From Arthrobacter sp. NicSoilB8 (GTDB lineage Bacteria; Actinomycetota; Actinomycetes; Actinomycetales; Micrococcaceae): 64,000 nucleotides of DNA. How positions within the stretch are numbered: the stretch's first letter is position 1; each line of letters starts with the position of its first letter. The notes under the pieces were generated by a model. The model had not been told where the DNA came from and searched no databases. It saw only the letters and a program-made list of their open reading frames with translations. The translations under genes were made by a program, and so were the position numbers. Positions 31,482-39,928 of the stretch are shown here, piece by piece. The DNA is taken from the NCBI RefSeq assembly GCF_019977355.1, contig NZ_AP024656.1, positions 124,001-188,000 of the forward strand, in the 5' to 3' direction.

Positions 31482-32144
31482 ATGACCGATCAGGCAGGCC
31501 GAATGGCCGAGCAGAATTCAGAAGGCGGTTCCCATTCCAAGGGAGGTCGTCCTCGTGATCCTGCCCTGGACGAGGCGATCATCAAAGCAACGCGGCGCCG
31601 CCTCGTCCTGGACGGATACTCGACAATGACGCTCGGGGATATCGCCGCAGATGCAGGCGTGACAAGACCGACGCTGTACAGACGGTGGCCGGGTAAATTC
31701 GAGTTGGTTGTTGAAGCACTCGATTACGGCTTCCGGGCGCAGCGTGACACTTACCCCTCATTAAACTTGGACGAGCTGCCGGCCATTGAGGCCTTGACCG
31801 AAGCCGTCCGCCGGCTTGATCCGGCCTACTTCAATCCTGATGCCATGGTCCTCATGGGCAACTTCATGGGAGAGACCATCCGAACCCCCGAGCTGCTTGC
31901 CATTGTGTGCCAACATGCGGTCGAGCCCCGCGTCAACCTGCTCGAGAGGGTTCTCGTAAATCTCCAGGACCGTGGCGAGGTGAGGCCTGAAATTGACACC
32001 CGCACTATCGCCACCATGTGTTTCGGCAGCTACTTTGCCGCGTTCCTGCGTACAGACGCTGATCGTGCCGGCCTGGCCGAGAAGGTGGTCGCAGTGCTAT
32101 GGCCGGGAATCGCTGTGGACCCTCAGGAGGGGATCCCCGCCTAG
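31482..32144 (+). CDS. TetR/AcrR-family regulator of the nitrobenzoate-type genes
   Basis: 220 residues from the ATG at 31482, which has AGAGGGG upstream; a GTG at 31473 is less well placed. The N-terminal helix-turn-helix reads TMTLGDIAADAGVTRPTLYR followed by RWPGKFELV. The C-terminal ligand domain of about 150 residues is helical, with no recognisable specificity. It is transcribed divergently from the PnbB/PnbA-like genes. The repeated dyads at both promoters and at the AAHS transporter promoter make it the likely repressor of the whole group, with a nitroaromatic acid or its product as inducer (inference). Confidence 0.88.
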   Translation: MTDQAGRMAEQNSEGGSHSKGGRPRDPALDEAIIKATRRRLVLDGYSTMTLGDIAADAGVTRPTLYRRWPGKFELVVEALDYGFRAQRDTYPSLNLDELPAIEALTEAVRRLDPAYFNPDAMVLMGNFMGETIRTPELLAIVCQHAVEPRVNLLERVLVNLQDRGEVRPEIDTRTIATMCFGSYFAAFLRTDADRAGLAEKVVAVLWPGIAVDPQEGIPA

Positions 32145-32237
32145 CAACCGCGCACCGCGCCTATGCTTCGGCGGCGGTGCGCGGCATCATGCCTTTCACA
32201 GGTGCAAGTCGGGCCTCAATCAGGCGCCGCGCAGGCG

Positions 32238-33596
32238 TCAGCGACGCCGGTGGCCCAAGGTGAATACGCTGGCTCCGGCGGCGACAAGGACCACGGCTAA
32301 AGCAAGGAATACTTCCCCTGCTCCCATCCCGGCGCCCAGCGCGATGCCCACAAGCAGCGGGCCGGCGATGCCGCCGACGCGCCCGATGCCCAAGGCCCAG
32401 CCCACTCCCATGGACCTCATCCTTGGCGGGTAGAGCACAGTCGCCAGCGCAATCACGCTCATCTGGCCTCCCGTCACACAGGCTCCGCTGAGAAAGGCAA
32501 CCACTAGAAGCAGGACTGGCCCGCCGGCAACCACCATGCCAAGGATCGCCACACAAACGGCCCCGAGCACATATACAGATCCAAGGGTGCGAAACGGACT
32601 GATACGGTCCATGCAGGGGCCAATAACCGTGGCTGCGATGATTCCACCGATGGTGGTCAAAATGGTCGCACCAATGACCAACGCCGGGGGTTGGCCCAGC
32701 CTCACAAGGATCGTAGGAAGCCAGCTCTGGATCGCATAGAAGGCTGCGAGATTGGCCGCAATAGCGATCCACAACAGCAAGGTACTCGCCCGCCAGTTGC
32801 GGCGGAACAGCTCAACGACCAGTGAGCGCGTAGTTTCGATCACAGGCTTGTCGTCATGGACGACAATGCTGGCCCGCGGGGAAAGCTTGGGATCCAAGCG
32901 CCGCAGCGTGGCATGAGCGCGGGCCATGCCGCTAGGGTGCCCCAACAGGAAGCTCGGAGACTCAGGAAGATACCGAACAAGCAGGACCAGCAAGAGCAGG
33001 GGGACCACTCCGCCAATGACAAACAGGGTGCGCCAGCCCAGGAGGGGGATGACCATGCCGGAGACGAGGCCCGCCGCAACAAACCCAAGGGCATAAAAGC
33101 AATAAATAAACATAACGAGGCTGGAACGGCGGCGCTTGGGTGCGAATTCGCTGGTAAGCGACACCAGGCTTGGAATGATCGCCCCCAGACCCGCGCCCGT
33201 AAGGAATCTGAGCAAAATGAGTTGAACAGGTTCCCCAGCGATAGCGGTGACAAGGCTAAGGACACCGAAAACGGCGGTACACCAGATAATCATGCGCCGG
33301 TGCCCGGCACGGTTGGCCAAAGGTGCGAGCACGAGGTATCCGACCATCAAGCCGACGATGGCAGCCGAAAGTATGGGCCCAAGGACGGCCACTGGAAGGT
33401 CCCATTCCCGGGCAATGGCCGGGGCGGCAAAACTTATCGCCTGCGTGTCGAATCCATCCAGAAACATCACGGCGCCGGACAGCATGAGCACAAGGTAATG
33501 GAATCTGCCGAGCGGCCGGGCATCGATAATTTCGTCAAGACGAACGGTGGCACCGAGGTTGGACTGGTCAAGTGGTTGGGGCACTCTTGGGGACAT
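32238..33596 (-). CDS. AAHS-family aromatic acid:H+ symporter (MFS)
   Basis: 452 residues with 12 membrane helices. The first helix has FLDGFDTQAISFAAPAIARE, the AAHS signature with the DGFD acidic pair; the loop between helices 2 and 3 has PLANRAGHRRMII; after helix 4 comes GAGLGAIIPSLVSLTSEFAP. Members (PcaK, BenK) import benzoate, hydroxybenzoate or protocatechuate. I start at the ATG 33594-33596 (MSPRVPQPLDQ), since the 23 extra residues of the longer frame are not membrane-transporter-like. It converges with tetR and has two operators of the same form upstream, so it is the likely nitrobenzoate importer. Confidence 0.87.
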   Translation of the reverse strand: MSPRVPQPLDQSNLGATVRLDEIIDARPLGRFHYLVLMLSGAVMFLDGFDTQAISFAAPAIAREWDLPVAVLGPILSAAIVGLMVGYLVLAPLANRAGHRRMIIWCTAVFGVLSLVTAIAGEPVQLILLRFLTGAGLGAIIPSLVSLTSEFAPKRRRSSLVMFIYCFYALGFVAAGLVSGMVIPLLGWRTLFVIGGVVPLLLLVLLVRYLPESPSFLLGHPSGMARAHATLRRLDPKLSPRASIVVHDDKPVIETTRSLVVELFRRNWRASTLLLWIAIAANLAAFYAIQSWLPTILVRLGQPPALVIGATILTTIGGIIAATVIGPCMDRISPFRTLGSVYVLGAVCVAILGMVVAGGPVLLLVVAFLSGACVTGGQMSVIALATVLYPPRMRSMGVGWALGIGRVGGIAGPLLVGIALGAGMGAGEVFLALAVVLVAAGASVFTLGHRRR

Positions 33597-33702
33597 CACA
33601 AGTTCACTTTCGTTGGAACGCAGAAGGCGGTGGGGACAGCCGTGGCTGGCGGACCGGGGGAACACGTTTGGGGACGACGAGTAGTCACAACGTAGACCGT
33701 GG

Positions 33703-33767
33703 CATACGTTACAGTCAATAGGCGTAACGTAAACGAGTTCGATTACAGACGTTGATGGTAACGTAAC
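33703..33767. promoter_or_regulatory. Two TetR-type operators between AAHS transporter and doxX remnant
   Basis: Site A at 33703-33733: CATACGTTACAG, spacer TCAATAG, GCGTAACGTAAA. Site B at 33737-33767: GTTCGATTACAG, 7-nt spacer, TGGTAACGTAAC. Both keep the 12-7-12 architecture of the sites at 31337 and 31432. They lie 107 bp and more from the transporter start and about 73 bp before the divergent doxX-like remnant, so both could be regulated. Confidence 0.7.
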
Positions 33768-33839
33768 CAGCTACTAGTCTCTTTCTTGGCGCTATCAACG
33801 CTGAAGACCACCCCTCGACAAGGAAGTAGAAATATCATC

Positions 33840-34387
33840 ATGAGTCTCGATATTGAAACTGGCCAGGCGGTCGAATGCCTGAGTTTAAGAGACAACGGAT
33901 TCACTTGCCGAGGCATCACGATTGCCGCCCATGGATACAGCAAAGCTCTTCATGGGCGGTCGCATGCAAGGGACGTCAAATTGGTTCAATAGCCTTGGCC
34001 TGCGCCCGAGCGCATTCCATGCCTGGCTGGCTGCCGTCACTGAGGTCACTGCAGGTCTGGCCTTCGCCGCCGGGCTCCTCACTGCGTTCGCTTCCGCCGC
34101 ATTCGTGGCCCTAGTGCTTGTGGCAGCATGGACCGTCCACCGCCATAAGGGATTCTTTATCGTCTCCGGCGGCTGGGAGTACACCCTCGTACTGGGAATC
34201 GGGGCAATAGCAACGGCAGTTGCCCGGCGCAGGACGGCTCAGTCTTGACTGGCTGTTCTTCGATAAAAATCTCCTCGAAGGATGGCCCGGCCTGCTGATA
34301 GCAGCGCCGGGAGGGACAGTCGCAGACATTGCCCTTCTAGCAATCTTTTACCGGCCGGCAAAGACCCAGGGCGCCTCAAGCCGGTGA
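33840..34387 (+). pseudogene. DoxX-family membrane protein gene with two frameshifts
   Basis: The ATG at 33840 begins MSLDIETGQAVECLSLRD and reaches ITIAAHGYSK, the conserved end of the first DoxX helix. The frame then shifts; the next part reads LFMGGRMQGTSNWFNSLGL, FHAWLAAVTEVTAGLAFAAG and WTVHRHKGFFIVSGGWEY. After about 34238 the frame shifts again to DWLFFDKNLLEGWPGLLIAA and ends at 34387. DoxX proteins are small four-helix membrane proteins often linked to oxidoreductases. It is divergent from the AAHS gene. Confidence 0.75.
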
Positions 34388-35494
34388 CGACCTGCCTTGG
34401 AACAAATCGGTCACATGCAAGGGGTTTACAGTGCTCCCCAGTGAGGAAGGGCTGTATCCCGCCACCGGAAAGACTTACCTGAGACCCGGATGCGTCCCTC
34501 GTGGACACCTTCGGAGACGGACGTTTCCGCCAGAGAACATTAACACTGTCGATGTGTTGAGTGTTCCGGAGCGTCCGTACTGCCGGTTGCTACCGGCGGC
34601 CGCGCCGGACCGGACCTGATCCCCCCATAGGGTCCGGTCCGGCGCCGGCATCTAAAGGGAGTGCGTGGTCTGAAACGGACCGCAGCACACGTGTTTTGAG
34701 CACTCCCCGGCGCGAACAATCCCATACATAACCTGGCATTTCTTGATTTGCGTATACCCGGCCCGCAACACTCCCCTCTTATGTACCTCAACCGCTACAG
34801 CCCTCCGGAACCGACGTCCCGCTGGCTGAAGTGGCTGGATCGTCGCCGTATGGCACATCCCACCCTCCTGCTATTTCGCCGGATAGGATCCAGTGCGGCT
34901 CTGCCAAACGGGCGGGTTGGCCTACTTTCGTCATCCCGAAAGCTGAAGTGATCAGTGGCAAATCCGACATCACTTTTCAGCGGTTCCAGTGTTGCCAGCG
35001 GACAATAACGGCTGCATCTTCGGACAGCATTGCTGCTATCGGCAGGGCCGAAAATGGTGCCAGGTCGCTGCATAATCTGCTCTACCCGCCGGTGAGTTTC
35101 GGTTGCTCCACGATGCAAATTATCGGTTCCGTGGACAAGGACACAGCCGTTCTGCCTATCGGCGTTGTAGACGTCCTGTTCAGGCCGCTATCTGGCTTCA
35201 GTACCACAACCACTCAGGCAATGGCAGCCGGCTCTCCTGCAGAGAATCCGGGCACGCCTTCTAGACACGTGTCCGAGCAGCGACGTTCGCTGCGATGGAC
35301 CGGTTGTGAAGGTCCTTTTCCAAAGCGGCGGCTTCGTGGAAGTCGTTCCTGGCTTCAAGAGTTCAGGCACTCGGGCCCTGTCGGCACAGGACACCTTTGG
35401 CTCGTGGTGAGCTTAATTCTGTCCACACTTTCGGCTGGCTTGCCATACTCCAGAGTTTCGAGCCCTTAAAAAGCCACCAGACACTGGACGACGG
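34388..35494. other. 1.1-kb stretch without a recognisable gene
   Basis: A 212-codon frame at 34831-35469 (plus) has unbiased composition, no homology I can name and no ribosome-binding site, so I do not call it. The only clear structure is the hairpin at 34603-34644. The area is probably decayed DNA between two accessory modules. Confidence 0.5.
34603..34644. terminator. 14-bp perfect hairpin
   Basis: CGCCGGACCGGACC at 34603-34616 pairs with GGTCCGGTCCGGCG at 34631-34644 around a 14-nt loop. No T-run follows. No intact gene ends nearby, so it may be a leftover terminator of a lost gene. Confidence 0.5.
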
Positions 35495-36193
35495 CTAAGC
35501 AACTGCTGGAGATACGTCACCAATACATCCATCGAGGATTTCCCTGCCCAAGAGGGTGGTGTGGAACCGGTTGAGCATGGATTGCAGTTCGGAGGCCGGG
35601 GCGTTCGCGCCAAAAGCCTCCGCGTGCGGCTGCAGGCGGATGCTGTCATGGAGTGTCCCGGCCGGGACCGGGTCGAGGCCGATCTGGTCTACCAGAGTGA
35701 TCACGCGGTCGGTGCCGTTGCCGTCGTCTCCGGCGACGGCCATGCCCTTCCGGCCAGGGGCTCCGGGTCTGCGGGGTCCTTCATCCAGGTCGTGGTAGCC
35801 CATGTGATTGAAGGCCTTGACGACGACGGAGTGGGCGAGGAATTCCTGCACCACCGTGCTGGTGGGGAGGTCCGAGTCCGTCAGATCGGGCCGTGGGCCG
35901 TCGACTTCCCACCAGTAGTTCATTGCGTCGATGACCAGTTTGCCCGCCAGGGCCTCCCGCGGCAGGGTCCTGTATTTGCCCAGGGGCAGGGCCAGGATGA
36001 CGATGTCACCTTCCCGGGCTGCCTGAAGCGCTGCTACCGGTTCGGCGCCGGGAGCCATGACCTGCATGATCAGTCGGATGCGTTCCGGGTCCCCGGATCC
36101 AGCGATGAGGACACGGTGCCCGGAGGCAACGGCCAGGCGTGCCAGGACAGTGCCAAGTTTGCCGGCTCCAAGAATGCTGATGGTCTCGCTCAT
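35495..36193 (-). CDS. NADPH-dependent F420 reductase-like protein
   Basis: 232 residues with an N-terminal Rossmann motif (ISILGAGKLGTVLARLA) and the NADP-binding RVLIAGSGDPERI, then DIVILALPLGKYRTLP and LVIDAMNYWWEVDG, as in the F420-dependent NADP oxidoreductase family. The reaction would exchange hydride between NADPH and coenzyme F420 or another substrate. Its start overlaps the stop of the upstream LLM oxidoreductase by four bases (ATGA), which supports a shared deazaflavin or flavin role. Many family members are merely called NAD(P)-binding proteins. Confidence 0.8.
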   Translation of the reverse strand: MSETISILGAGKLGTVLARLAVASGHRVLIAGSGDPERIRLIMQVMAPGAEPVAALQAAREGDIVILALPLGKYRTLPREALAGKLVIDAMNYWWEVDGPRPDLTDSDLPTSTVVQEFLAHSVVVKAFNHMGYHDLDEGPRRPGAPGRKGMAVAGDDGNGTDRVITLVDQIGLDPVPAGTLHDSIRLQPHAEAFGANAPASELQSMLNRFHTTLLGREILDGCIGDVSPAVA

Positions 36194-37245
36194 ACGGCCG
36201 CAGATTCGGTCAGCTGGCGCTCGGCGAGCATTTCGCGCACCAGCGGCACGACGGTGCTGCCGTAAAGTTCAACTGCTTTCAGCCGGGCGCTGATGGGCTG
36301 GGCACCGGCGGTGAAAATGAGGTCGAACCGGCCGACGTTGAGGGAGGAGACGGCGCCGGCGATTCTTCGCGCCACGGAGTCGGGGGATCCAATGTACATC
36401 GAACCATGCTGGATTTCTGCTTCGAATTCCTCCCTGCGGACCGGTGGCCAGCCCCGAAGAGCGCCGATGCGGTCCCGGACCACTTTGTAATGCGGCCAGT
36501 AAATTTCCTTCGCCTCATCATCGGTGTCGGCAATGAAGCCAGGAGAGTGCATACCCACCGGCCATGCAGTAGTGCCGAACTGTGCCGCGGCCCTCTTGTA
36601 GAGGTCGATGTATGGGGCGAAACGTTCCGGCTGCCCGCCGATAATGGCCAGCATGAGCGGGAACCCATACTTTGCCGTGCGGACCACGGACTGGGGCGAA
36701 CCGCCCACGCCCACCCACGTCCTCAGGCCCCCTTCTGTTTTCGGATAGACATCGGCATCGACCAGGGGAGCACGGACGGTCCCCCTCCAGGTCACCGGCT
36801 TCTCTTCCAGCAGGCGGGCGAAGAGCTCGATTTTTTCCTCGAAGAGGACGTCGTAGTCGCTGAGGTCGTAACCGAAGAGAGGGAAGGACTCGGTAAACGA
36901 TCCCCGCCCGAGGATCACCTCGGCACGGCCGTTCGAAAGCGCATCGACTGTGGCGAACCGCTGAAAAACGCGCACCGGGTCATCAGAACTGAGCACAGTC
37001 ACGCCGGAGCCCAGACGGATGCGTTCGGTCCGGGTGGCCATGCCGGCCAGAACCGTTTCGGGGGAAGACACAGAAAACTCCGGCCGGTGATGCTCACCCA
37101 CGGTGAAGACATCAACCCCCAGGTGGTCGGCTATAACCACCTCATCAATGAGTTGCCTGATCGCCCGGGCTTGGCTCACGGGCACGCCGTTGTCATCCAT
37201 AGGGACGTCTCCGAAGGTATCCAGACCAAAGATGACTTCGCTCAT
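36190..37245 (-). CDS. LLM-class flavin-dependent oxidoreductase
   Basis: 351 residues, bacterial luciferase-like barrel: MSEVIFGLDTFGDVP, DHLGVDVFTVGEHHRPEFSV, RIRLGSGVTVLSSDDPVRVF and the Gly-rich VGVGGSPQSVVRTAKYG. The family uses FMN or F420 to oxidise diverse small molecules. The adjoining F420-type reductase suggests cofactor recycling. The gene is divergent from a MarR regulator with palindromes in the shared promoter, and a decayed paralogue of its C-terminal half lies at 38155-38583. Confidence 0.87.
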   Translation of the reverse strand: MSEVIFGLDTFGDVPMDDNGVPVSQARAIRQLIDEVVIADHLGVDVFTVGEHHRPEFSVSSPETVLAGMATRTERIRLGSGVTVLSSDDPVRVFQRFATVDALSNGRAEVILGRGSFTESFPLFGYDLSDYDVLFEEKIELFARLLEEKPVTWRGTVRAPLVDADVYPKTEGGLRTWVGVGGSPQSVVRTAKYGFPLMLAIIGGQPERFAPYIDLYKRAAAQFGTTAWPVGMHSPGFIADTDDEAKEIYWPHYKVVRDRIGALRGWPPVRREEFEAEIQHGSMYIGSPDSVARRIAGAVSSLNVGRFDLIFTAGAQPISARLKAVELYGSTVVPLVREMLAERQLTESAAV

Positions 37246-37259
37246 GGGTGGCTCCTTGT

Positions 37260-37322
37260 AATTGACACATCAACCAACTAGTTGACGTGTCAATTCTTGC
37301 CTCGTTATGATTGACATGTCAA
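37260..37322. promoter_or_regulatory. Two palindromes between the LLM and marR genes
   Basis: Site 1 (37260-37295): AATTGACACATCAAC and GTTGACGTGTCAATT are inverted arms with one mismatch and a 6-nt centre. Site 2 (37311-37322): TTGACATGTCAA, a perfect 12-bp palindrome ending 15 nt before the marR ATG. The shared TTGACAyGTCAA core suggests the MarR protein binds both, repressing itself and the LLM operon. Confidence 0.75.
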
Positions 37323-37337
37323 GCGAAGGGCAGATGA

Positions 37338-37823
37338 ATGACCAACCAAGCAGAAAAGCTGGCGCGGCGCAGCCCCACCCGGGCGGAACTGGCGGTGTGG
37401 CGTGAATACATCGAGACAGCAGAGGCTCTGGGGCGGGCCCTGGCCACTGGGTTGCAATCGACGTCAGGTGTATCGTCCGCGGACTATGCCGTGCTGCTGG
37501 CACTCAGCGAGGCTGAGGACCACCGGCTGCGGTCATCAGCGCTGGCAGTGGCCATCGGCTGGGAACGCAGCCGGTTGTCGCATCATCTGGGCCGAATGGA
37601 GGCCCGCGGGCTCATCCGCCGGCAACGGTCGGACTCAGACAACCGGGGGGCAGCGGCGGAGCTCACCGACGAGGGGGCCAGAATGTTCCGCAGCGCGTCT
37701 GCGTCACACCTGCGGCTTGTCCGCGAGGTTTTTGTCGACGCCCTGACATCCGAGGAGCTAGAGGACGCCGGGAAGGTGGCGGCCAGCCTGCGGGCCCATC
37801 TGGAGAAACAGCGCGGGCTGTAA
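37338..37823 (+). CDS. MarR-family regulator
   Basis: 161 residues with the MarR winged-helix: SADYAVLLALSEAEDHRLRS, LAVAIGWERSRLSHHLGRME and the wing RGLIRRQRSDSDNRGAAAEL. It is divergent from the LLM oxidoreductase, with palindromic sites immediately upstream. It probably represses both directions in response to the substrate or a toxic phenolic compound. The family is certain; the ligand is unknown. Confidence 0.92.
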   Translation: MTNQAEKLARRSPTRAELAVWREYIETAEALGRALATGLQSTSGVSSADYAVLLALSEAEDHRLRSSALAVAIGWERSRLSHHLGRMEARGLIRRQRSDSDNRGAAAELTDEGARMFRSASASHLRLVREVFVDALTSEELEDAGKVAASLRAHLEKQRGL

Positions 37824-37904
37824 CCGATCAGGTGCCGAAAAGGGTCGGGTGGCCCGCTCCGAAGCGAGAAAAGGATGCCCCAAGCCCAAAGTTGATCAGT
37901 GCAG

Positions 37905-38106
37905 TCCGGGCATCCCGGTAGGACGAGGCCCAGGGCAGCGAGGATTTCGAGGAGGCTGATGCGCTTGACGGCACACCCGGAGACGTCTTGGACCCAGCTT
38001 TCGCGGGCAGCCGCGAGCTTCACTACGGTTGGGCGATTTTCTTGGTTCCTGCGGCCAGAAAGAGAAGGGTGAGTACGGCGGTGATGACCCAGAGGACTAC
38101 GTTCAT
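37905..38106 (-). pseudogene. DoxX-like N-terminal fragment with frameshift
   Basis: From the ATG at 38104-38106 the frame reads MNVVLWVITAVLTLLFLAAG and TKKIAQP then stops; one base over, it goes on KLAAARESWVQDVSG and LLEILAALGLVLPG before homology fades. This is the first half of a DoxX_2-type membrane protein. It lies just downstream of the decayed LLM copy, on the same strand. Confidence 0.65.
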
Positions 38107-38154
38107 GATGCTCTTCTTTGTGATGCCTTGACGTGATGCAGGGAGAGGCCGTCA

Positions 38155-38583
38155 TGCGGCTTCGCCGACATAGCCGTTGGCGGCGAGTATTTCGCGGACC
38201 ATAGACACCACTTTGCTCCCGTAGAGTTCGATGGCTTTAAGGCGTGCGCTGATCGACTGGGCTCCGGAGGTGAAGATGAGATCGAAGCGGCCAACGTCCA
38301 GCGATCGCACGGCCAGCGCAATCCTCCTCGCGACGGTCTCGAGCCGTTCTGGGTTTCGGCCTCGCGGCGGCCGGGCGGCCGGCCGCGGAGGGTCCGATGC
38401 GGTCCCTGTCCACCTTGTGTGGCCAGAAAACCTCTTTGGCTTCGTGGTCAGTGTCGGCAATAAAGCCGGGGGAGTGCATGCCTACCGGTCATGCCGTCGT
38501 GTTGAAGTCTGCGGCGGCCCGCTTGTAGAAGTCTATGAAGGGCAGGAACCATTCCGGCTGTCCGCCAATGATGGCGAGCATCA
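38155..38583 (-). pseudogene. Decayed second copy of the LLM oxidoreductase C-terminal half
   Basis: Translation gives LMLAIIGGQPEWFLPFIDFY and KRAAADFNTTA, then a TGA where the intact gene has W, then PVGMHSPGFIADTDHEAKEV. After a deletion the end reads SLDVGRFDLIFTSGAQSISA and RLKAIELYGSKVVSMVREIL, matching the intact protein of 36190-37245 closely. Stops and gaps make it nonfunctional. Confidence 0.8.
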
Positions 38584-38917
38584 GGAACCAACATGCCGCC
38601 ACCGGTCATTTCTAAGTTGCCGTTGACAGCTAACGCAATGTTGCCCTCAAAAAGCCCGTTTCAAGCTAACTCAATTGGTCGTCGGTCATCACTGGGGTAC
38701 CGAATCTGTTCATGGTTTCCTGGCCTACCCATAAATGCTGGTCGCCCGCTACCGCGATAGCGGGTGTGAGGGATGTAAGACAAGTCCTCCCGCCGCCGCA
38801 CCACAACCCCAACCGGACGCACCGAAAGCTCATCAAGCGCAGTGTTGCCCTGAAACCTCTTATAGCGGGAGAACGGTTCGTAATCGCGTGAGTGGTCCAG
38901 ACTGAGACTTTGTCTGC
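38584..38917. other. Gene-free stretch with a small hairpin
   Basis: No coding sequence recognised. CCCGCTA at 38745-38751 and TAGCGGG at 38758-38764 form a short perfect stem with a 6-nt loop, which may terminate the regulator gene transcribed from the right. Confidence 0.45.
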
Positions 38918-39754
38918 TCAGAATGGACCCTCGCGCAGCGGAACACAGCGCTCGACGTAGATCACCTGCGCCTCATGGGACGTGTCATTTCGCCAGTTCC
39001 ACACCACGTGGGGTTCGAGGATGATGGAATCGCCGACACACAAAGTTCTGCTTTCGTCGCCGACCACGATCACCAGTTCACCCCTCAGGATGAATATCCA
39101 CAGCTCATCGGGTCTGGTGTAACTACCTCCGCTGCTTCCGCCCGATGGAACGATGAGCAGCGCCGGTTCCAGACCATGACCGGGTTTTGCCAGCTCCTCC
39201 CAGCGCACGCCTCCGGCCATCGTGGTGGTCGTCCGTTCATCCGCGCGAGTCAGCCGGTCATGCGTCGTAGACGGCGGCACGAACGCGGAGATCCCGAACC
39301 CGAGGGCGTCCGCGATCACCGAGAGCAGCTGCGGAGTTACTGAATCATGCCCCAGCTCCAGACTCGACAAGGCAGAACGCGAAATACCTGCACGGCGTGC
39401 AGTTTCGTCGAGAGTAAGTCCTCGGGCTTTCCTGGCGGCCCTGATACGTGCACCGTAAGAGTGGCTGGCGGGTAACGTGGCCTCCCCGTCTAGCGCTTGA
39501 CCAGAGGCTCCTGCACCGGCGAGTGCGCTCTTGATCGCTGCCGGGTTCCAACCCTGCTTACGCCGTAGCGATGCGATCCAGGACGCCCGGTCCACTTGAT
39601 CTCGCGAGAACACTCGCTGCCCACCGAGCGTTCGCTCCGGGCTGATCAACCCTTGTTTCTCCCACAATCTGAGCGTCTGCACGCTCACGCCTATGTTTGC
39701 AGCCAGCTCTCCCACACGCATCTGATGCTGACCTTCGGGATGCTTAGACATCAT
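38918..39754 (-). CDS. MerR-XRE-cupin three-domain regulator
   Basis: 278 residues. Residues 12-75 form a MerR helix-turn-helix (MRVGELAANIGVSVQTLRLW, then SPERTLGGQRVFSRDQVDR). Residues 100-158 form an XRE helix-turn-helix (IRAARKARGLTLDETARRAG, ISRSALSSLELGHDSVTPQ). Residues 180-275 form a cupin (SYTRPDELWIFILRGELVIV, GDSIILEPHVVWNWRN). XRE-cupin regulators are common; an additional MerR head gives two DNA-binding domains in one chain. It diverges from the ureide-type operon at 39929-45442 and is the likely regulator of that operon, with the cupin sensing a small ligand (inference). Confidence 0.9.
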   Translation of the reverse strand: MMSKHPEGQHQMRVGELAANIGVSVQTLRLWEKQGLISPERTLGGQRVFSRDQVDRASWIASLRRKQGWNPAAIKSALAGAGASGQALDGEATLPASHSYGARIRAARKARGLTLDETARRAGISRSALSSLELGHDSVTPQLLSVIADALGFGISAFVPPSTTHDRLTRADERTTTTMAGGVRWEELAKPGHGLEPALLIVPSGGSSGGSYTRPDELWIFILRGELVIVVGDESRTLCVGDSIILEPHVVWNWRNDTSHEAQVIYVERCVPLREGPF

Positions 39755-39928
39755 GAGGACTTTACCATCCCTCAGAACGCAGACGCCGTTCCACTGCGGC
39801 GCTCAGCTGGGTTCTTCTCCGTTCTCTAGTTCTTCAAGCGAAGTATTCAATTGTCAAACCTACTGGAGCAATGTAGTGTTTCACTCAAATTTAGCTACCG
39901 GAATCATGTAGCTTACGAAAGGGCGATG

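Noticed and set aside
34831..35469. 212-codon open frame on the plus strand
   Set aside because: No ribosome-binding site, unbiased codon positions and no recognisable motif.
36406..37281. 291-codon plus-strand frame
   Set aside because: Antisense to the clearly conserved LLM oxidoreductase.
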